Assembly (NCBI GenBank): GCA_945645715.1
Contig: CALZFJ010000076.1
Span: forward strand, 1-8,023
From: an uncultured Prevotellaceae bacterium
GTDB lineage: Bacteria > Bacteroidota > Bacteroidia > Bacteroidales > Muribaculaceae
Reading direction: 5' to 3'
DNA length: 8,023 bases
The first letter of the stretch is position 1. Each line of letters opens with the position of its first letter. This document shows positions 6,052-8,023 of the stretch, in pieces. Position numbers and translations under genes: made by a program. The notes under the pieces were generated by a model. The model was not told the DNA's origin, did not search any database, and saw nothing but the letters and a program-made list of their open reading frames with translations.

Positions 6052-7359
6052 CTATTTTTCATTATCGCCTACCACAACTATGGTGGCGTCGTCGGCGTGC
6101 AGATATTTCTGTGCCATCGCCATGAGTTCTTGTGGCGTAACTGAGCCTATCTCAGCTACTTGGCGGTTGAAGTAGTCGGGCGACACGCCGAAGAAGAGCG
6201 TGGAATCCACGTAGGAGGCGATAGAGAACGGCGTCTCAAGTGTCTTTGCCAAGTCACTCATAATGAATTGTTTCACCATGCTTAGCTCGTCGTCGGGGAT
6301 AGGCTCGTGTGATAGGCGGTCGATTTCGCGGCGCACCTCGTCGATAAGAGGGCTGACGTAGGCGTTGTCGCACTCGGTGGCGATGGCGATGTTGGCACAT
6401 GAGGCACGGCCGAGGAGGCTTGCAGTGATGCCGTAGGTGTAGCCCTTATCTTCGCGCACATTGCTCATGAGCCTGCTGCCGAAGTAGCCGCCAAGAGCCA
6501 TAATGAGCACGCGGAGCTTGATGTAGTCGCTGTGGCTGCGCGGAGGGGCAGGGAGGAACATCGAGATGCCCGACTGCACGGCTCCGGGGTGGTGCAGCGA
6601 TGAGAATCGTGTGTCGCTGCGGTTAATAGCAAAGGCGTGCGGCTCGGGTACACCATAACCGGCAGGGAGAGCCGCGAAAGTGTCGGTGACGAGGTTGAGA
6701 ATCTCCCGGGTTATGCGCCCCGAAAGAACAATGGTGCAATTCTGAGGCTGATAGTAGCGGTGATGGAATGCACGGAGGTCGTCGGTCGATATGGCATCGA
6801 AGTGAGAATCGGTGATGTCGCGTGCGAGAGGGTGCGATTCGCCGAAGAAGAGTCGTGAAGCCTCAAGATTGGCAAGATACTTCACCTTGTCGCGTGCGGT
6901 GCGGTAGGCACTGCTCATTTTGGCTTTGGTGAGGGCAAACTCCTTCTCGGGGAAAGCCGGGTGCATAACGATGTCGGCAAACATTGGTAGAATGTCGGCA
7001 AAGCAGCGGTTGAGAGAGTGGAGGGTGATGGTAGTGTGGTGGTCGAGGCAACGCGAACCGAACCACGAGCCGCAGAAGTCGAGCTTCTCAGCCACATCTT
7101 GTGATGAATAGGTGGTGTTGCCGTGCATGGTCATCGAAGCCATGAGAGTGGCTTCCATAGGTTTCACTTCATCAAACGTGCCGCCGCCGAATGCCACCTC
7201 AATGCGGTTGATATCGTGAGCACCGCCATCAATCACGAAAATGCGCACTCCATTGGGCAGCACCAGCGGCTCATCGACGTTGAGGCGCATGGAGCTGAAG
7301 GAGTGTATGTCGGGCTGTCGTGAATAGTCGGGGATAGGATTATTTGCTACGCTGCACAT
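6052..7359 (-). CDS. M16-family (insulinase-like) protein lacking the zinc motif
   Basis: This 435-residue protein has the two-domain architecture of single-chain M16B proteins. The N-terminal half includes the entry strand VLPNGVRIFVIDGG (33-46) and VAFGGGTFDEV (55-65), then residues 142-235 with the typical LSGRIT and AALPAG. The C-terminal half includes MALGGYFGSRLMSNVREDKGYTYG (288-310), where the Arg/Tyr pair used for substrate binding is kept. The HxxEH zinc motif expected near residues 68-76 is replaced by PMEATLMASM, so it is probably not a protease by itself. Inactive M16 chains usually work with an active partner, which is not in this window. No signal peptide is seen. The start at 7359 overlaps the NfeD-like gene by 20 bases; Met24 is a later alternative, but the stretch RQPDIHSF before it is family-like. 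No clear terminator follows. Confidence 0.9.
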   Translation of the reverse strand: MCSVANNPIPDYSRQPDIHSFSSMRLNVDEPLVLPNGVRIFVIDGGAHDINRIEVAFGGGTFDEVKPMEATLMASMTMHGNTTYSSQDVAEKLDFCGSWFGSRCLDHHTTITLHSLNRCFADILPMFADIVMHPAFPEKEFALTKAKMSSAYRTARDKVKYLANLEASRLFFGESHPLARDITDSHFDAISTDDLRAFHHRYYQPQNCTIVLSGRITREILNLVTDTFAALPAGYGVPEPHAFAINRSDTRFSSLHHPGAVQSGISMFLPAPPRSHSDYIKLRVLIMALGGYFGSRLMSNVREDKGYTYGITASLLGRASCANIAIATECDNAYVSPLIDEVRREIDRLSHEPIPDDELSMVKQFIMSDLAKTLETPFSIASYVDSTLFFGVSPDYFNRQVAEIGSVTPQELMAMAQKYLHADDATIVVVGDNEK

Positions 7360-7687
7360 AGAGCTGGGTGTTTTCGTACTTAGTGACTACAATAGGTTCG
7401 CCGGCATCGATAAAGTCGTGAACCGAAACGGCATCGAGCATAGTGCCCTCCACCTCAATCTTGCCGGCAGGACGTAGCACGGTGAGAGCCTTGCCCTGCT
7501 TGCCGAGGAAGCGAGCAACGTCGGTGGGAACGCCGATGTATCCATCATCAAGGTCCTGTTCCTTCTGCAGAGCCATATCGCGCATAGGTCCATCTTTGCG
7601 CAGGGCGTTGCCAAAGAACCAGATAGCAGCCACGAGCAGTGCGGTGGCAGCCAGAAGCACGAGCAGTATAGTCAATTCAAATGCCAT
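7340..7687 (-). CDS. NfeD-like membrane protein
   Basis: This 115-residue protein has one N-terminal membrane segment (about residues 4-26), a charged linker (30-50) and a C-terminal NfeD-type OB-fold (about 61-113). The family pattern is clear: LGKQGKALTVLRPAGKIEVEG, then DAVS, then DFIDAGEPIVV, then LYVQ. NfeD proteins are usually partners of SPFH proteins (flotillin/stomatin type) and are thought to help organise membrane microdomains or protein quality control. No SPFH gene is in this window; the gene downstream is instead the M16-like gene, overlapping by 20 bases in another frame, which suggests translational coupling. The ATG at 7687 directly precedes the membrane segment. A TAnnTTTG element lies 45 bases upstream. 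This is the short form, without the ClpP-like protease domain of long NfeD proteins. Confidence 0.88.
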   Translation of the reverse strand: MAFELTILLVLLAATALLVAAIWFFGNALRKDGPMRDMALQKEQDLDDGYIGVPTDVARFLGKQGKALTVLRPAGKIEVEGTMLDAVSVHDFIDAGEPIVVTKYENTQLYVQRSK

Positions 7688-7731
7688 AGTAGTCGGGTGG
7701 ATAAATGATTATTATAATGTAGTTAGTGGTG

Positions 7732-7739
7732 CAAAATTA
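7732..7739 (-). promoter_or_regulatory. Bacteroidota -7 promoter element for the NfeD-M16 pair
   Basis: The minus strand reads TAATTTTG, an exact TAnnTTTG match, 44 bases before the NfeD-like ATG and in the gap after the flippase-like gene. The usual -33 area has only a T-rich run (about 7753-7758), so the upstream element is weak. It suggests the NfeD-M16 pair has its own promoter, though readthrough from upstream is not excluded because no terminator is visible in the gap. Confidence 0.6.
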
Positions 7740-7767
7740 CACATAATCTGCGAAAAAAGCGAAAAAT

Positions 7768-8023
7768 TCATTTCTTTTTATTGCGGAGCCAGAGGGGGAC
7801 AAGGGTGATGCCAATGATGAGATAGGCGTAGTAGCTGACGATGCGCCACACGAGCATTATCACCATGGCGAGGGTGGCTACGGGTATCATATCGGCATAA
7901 TACAGGGTGAAAAGCCATTCTCCGAGTCCGCTGCCGCCGGGTGTGGGGCAGACCATGAGCACGAGCCACACCACAGCTTGCCGGGCAAAGACGAGCCAAA
8001 GATCGCTGCCGGGGAGGAGCCCC
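7768..8023 (-). CDS. Flippase-like / lysylphosphatidylglycerol synthase-type membrane protein, C-terminal part
   Basis: The frame is open from the right edge to a TGA at 7768-7770, giving the last 84 residues; the start lies beyond the window. A hydrophobic segment (LWLVFARQAVVWLVLMV) leads into PTPGGSGLGEW, which matches the conserved Pro/Gly/Glu loop of the LPG-synthase transmembrane (flippase-like, YbhN/AglD-type) family. Two more hydrophobic stretches (MIPVATLAMVIMLVWRIVSYY and the following AYLIIGITLVPLWL) and a basic tail RNKKK complete it. Family members are integral inner-membrane proteins linked to lipid or glycolipid translocation or to aminoacyl-lipid synthesis; the substrate cannot be told from this end. 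Internal GTG or ATG codons near 7974 and 7954 should not be taken as the start, since coding signal continues past them to the edge. The gene precedes the NfeD-M16 pair by 80 bases. Confidence 0.85.
   Translation of the reverse strand, partial: GLLPGSDLWLVFARQAVVWLVLMVCPTPGGSGLGEWLFTLYYADMIPVATLAMVIMLVWRIVSYYAYLIIGITLVPLWLRNKKK

Overview
The window looks like chromosomal DNA from an anaerobic gut-type member of the Bacteroidales; Muribaculaceae or a near relative is my guess, by inference only. The support is a Bacteroidota-style promoter element (TAnnTTTG) seen twice, a long-form pyrophosphate-dependent phosphofructokinase, a Bacteroidota-type lipocalin-like lipoprotein, an OmpA-family barrel protein and mostly weak Shine-Dalgarno signals. 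Every gene I can support lies on the minus strand, so transcription runs from high to low coordinates. I found no RNA genes, mobile elements or CRISPR arrays.

Right end (8023 to 6052): the C-terminal end of a flippase-like / lysylphosphatidylglycerol synthase-type membrane protein enters from outside the window. After an 80-base gap holding a TAnnTTTG element comes a two-gene unit: a small NfeD-type membrane protein overlapping by 20 bases an M16 (insulinase-like) protein that has lost the HxxEH zinc motif.

Centre (5910 to 3615): pfp, the pyrophosphate-dependent phosphofructokinase, stands alone with AT-rich inverted repeats in its leader and a strong intrinsic terminator. A small lipocalin-like lipoprotein with a GTG start follows, with its own promoter element and a structured 5' leader.

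Left-centre (3431 to 1636): a tight two-gene operon pairs a NifU/IscU-like iron-sulfur scaffold protein with a GGGtGRT-family protein of unknown function, and ends in a terminator hairpin. The second gene has an unusually strong Shine-Dalgarno sequence. This pair is the most interesting candidate system here.

Left end (1607 to 1): a leader with five copies of a short GCTGCC-type motif in alternating orientation precedes an OmpA-family outer-membrane protein. It is followed 24 bases later by the start of a lipoprotein gene that runs off the window edge. These two probably form one envelope operon.
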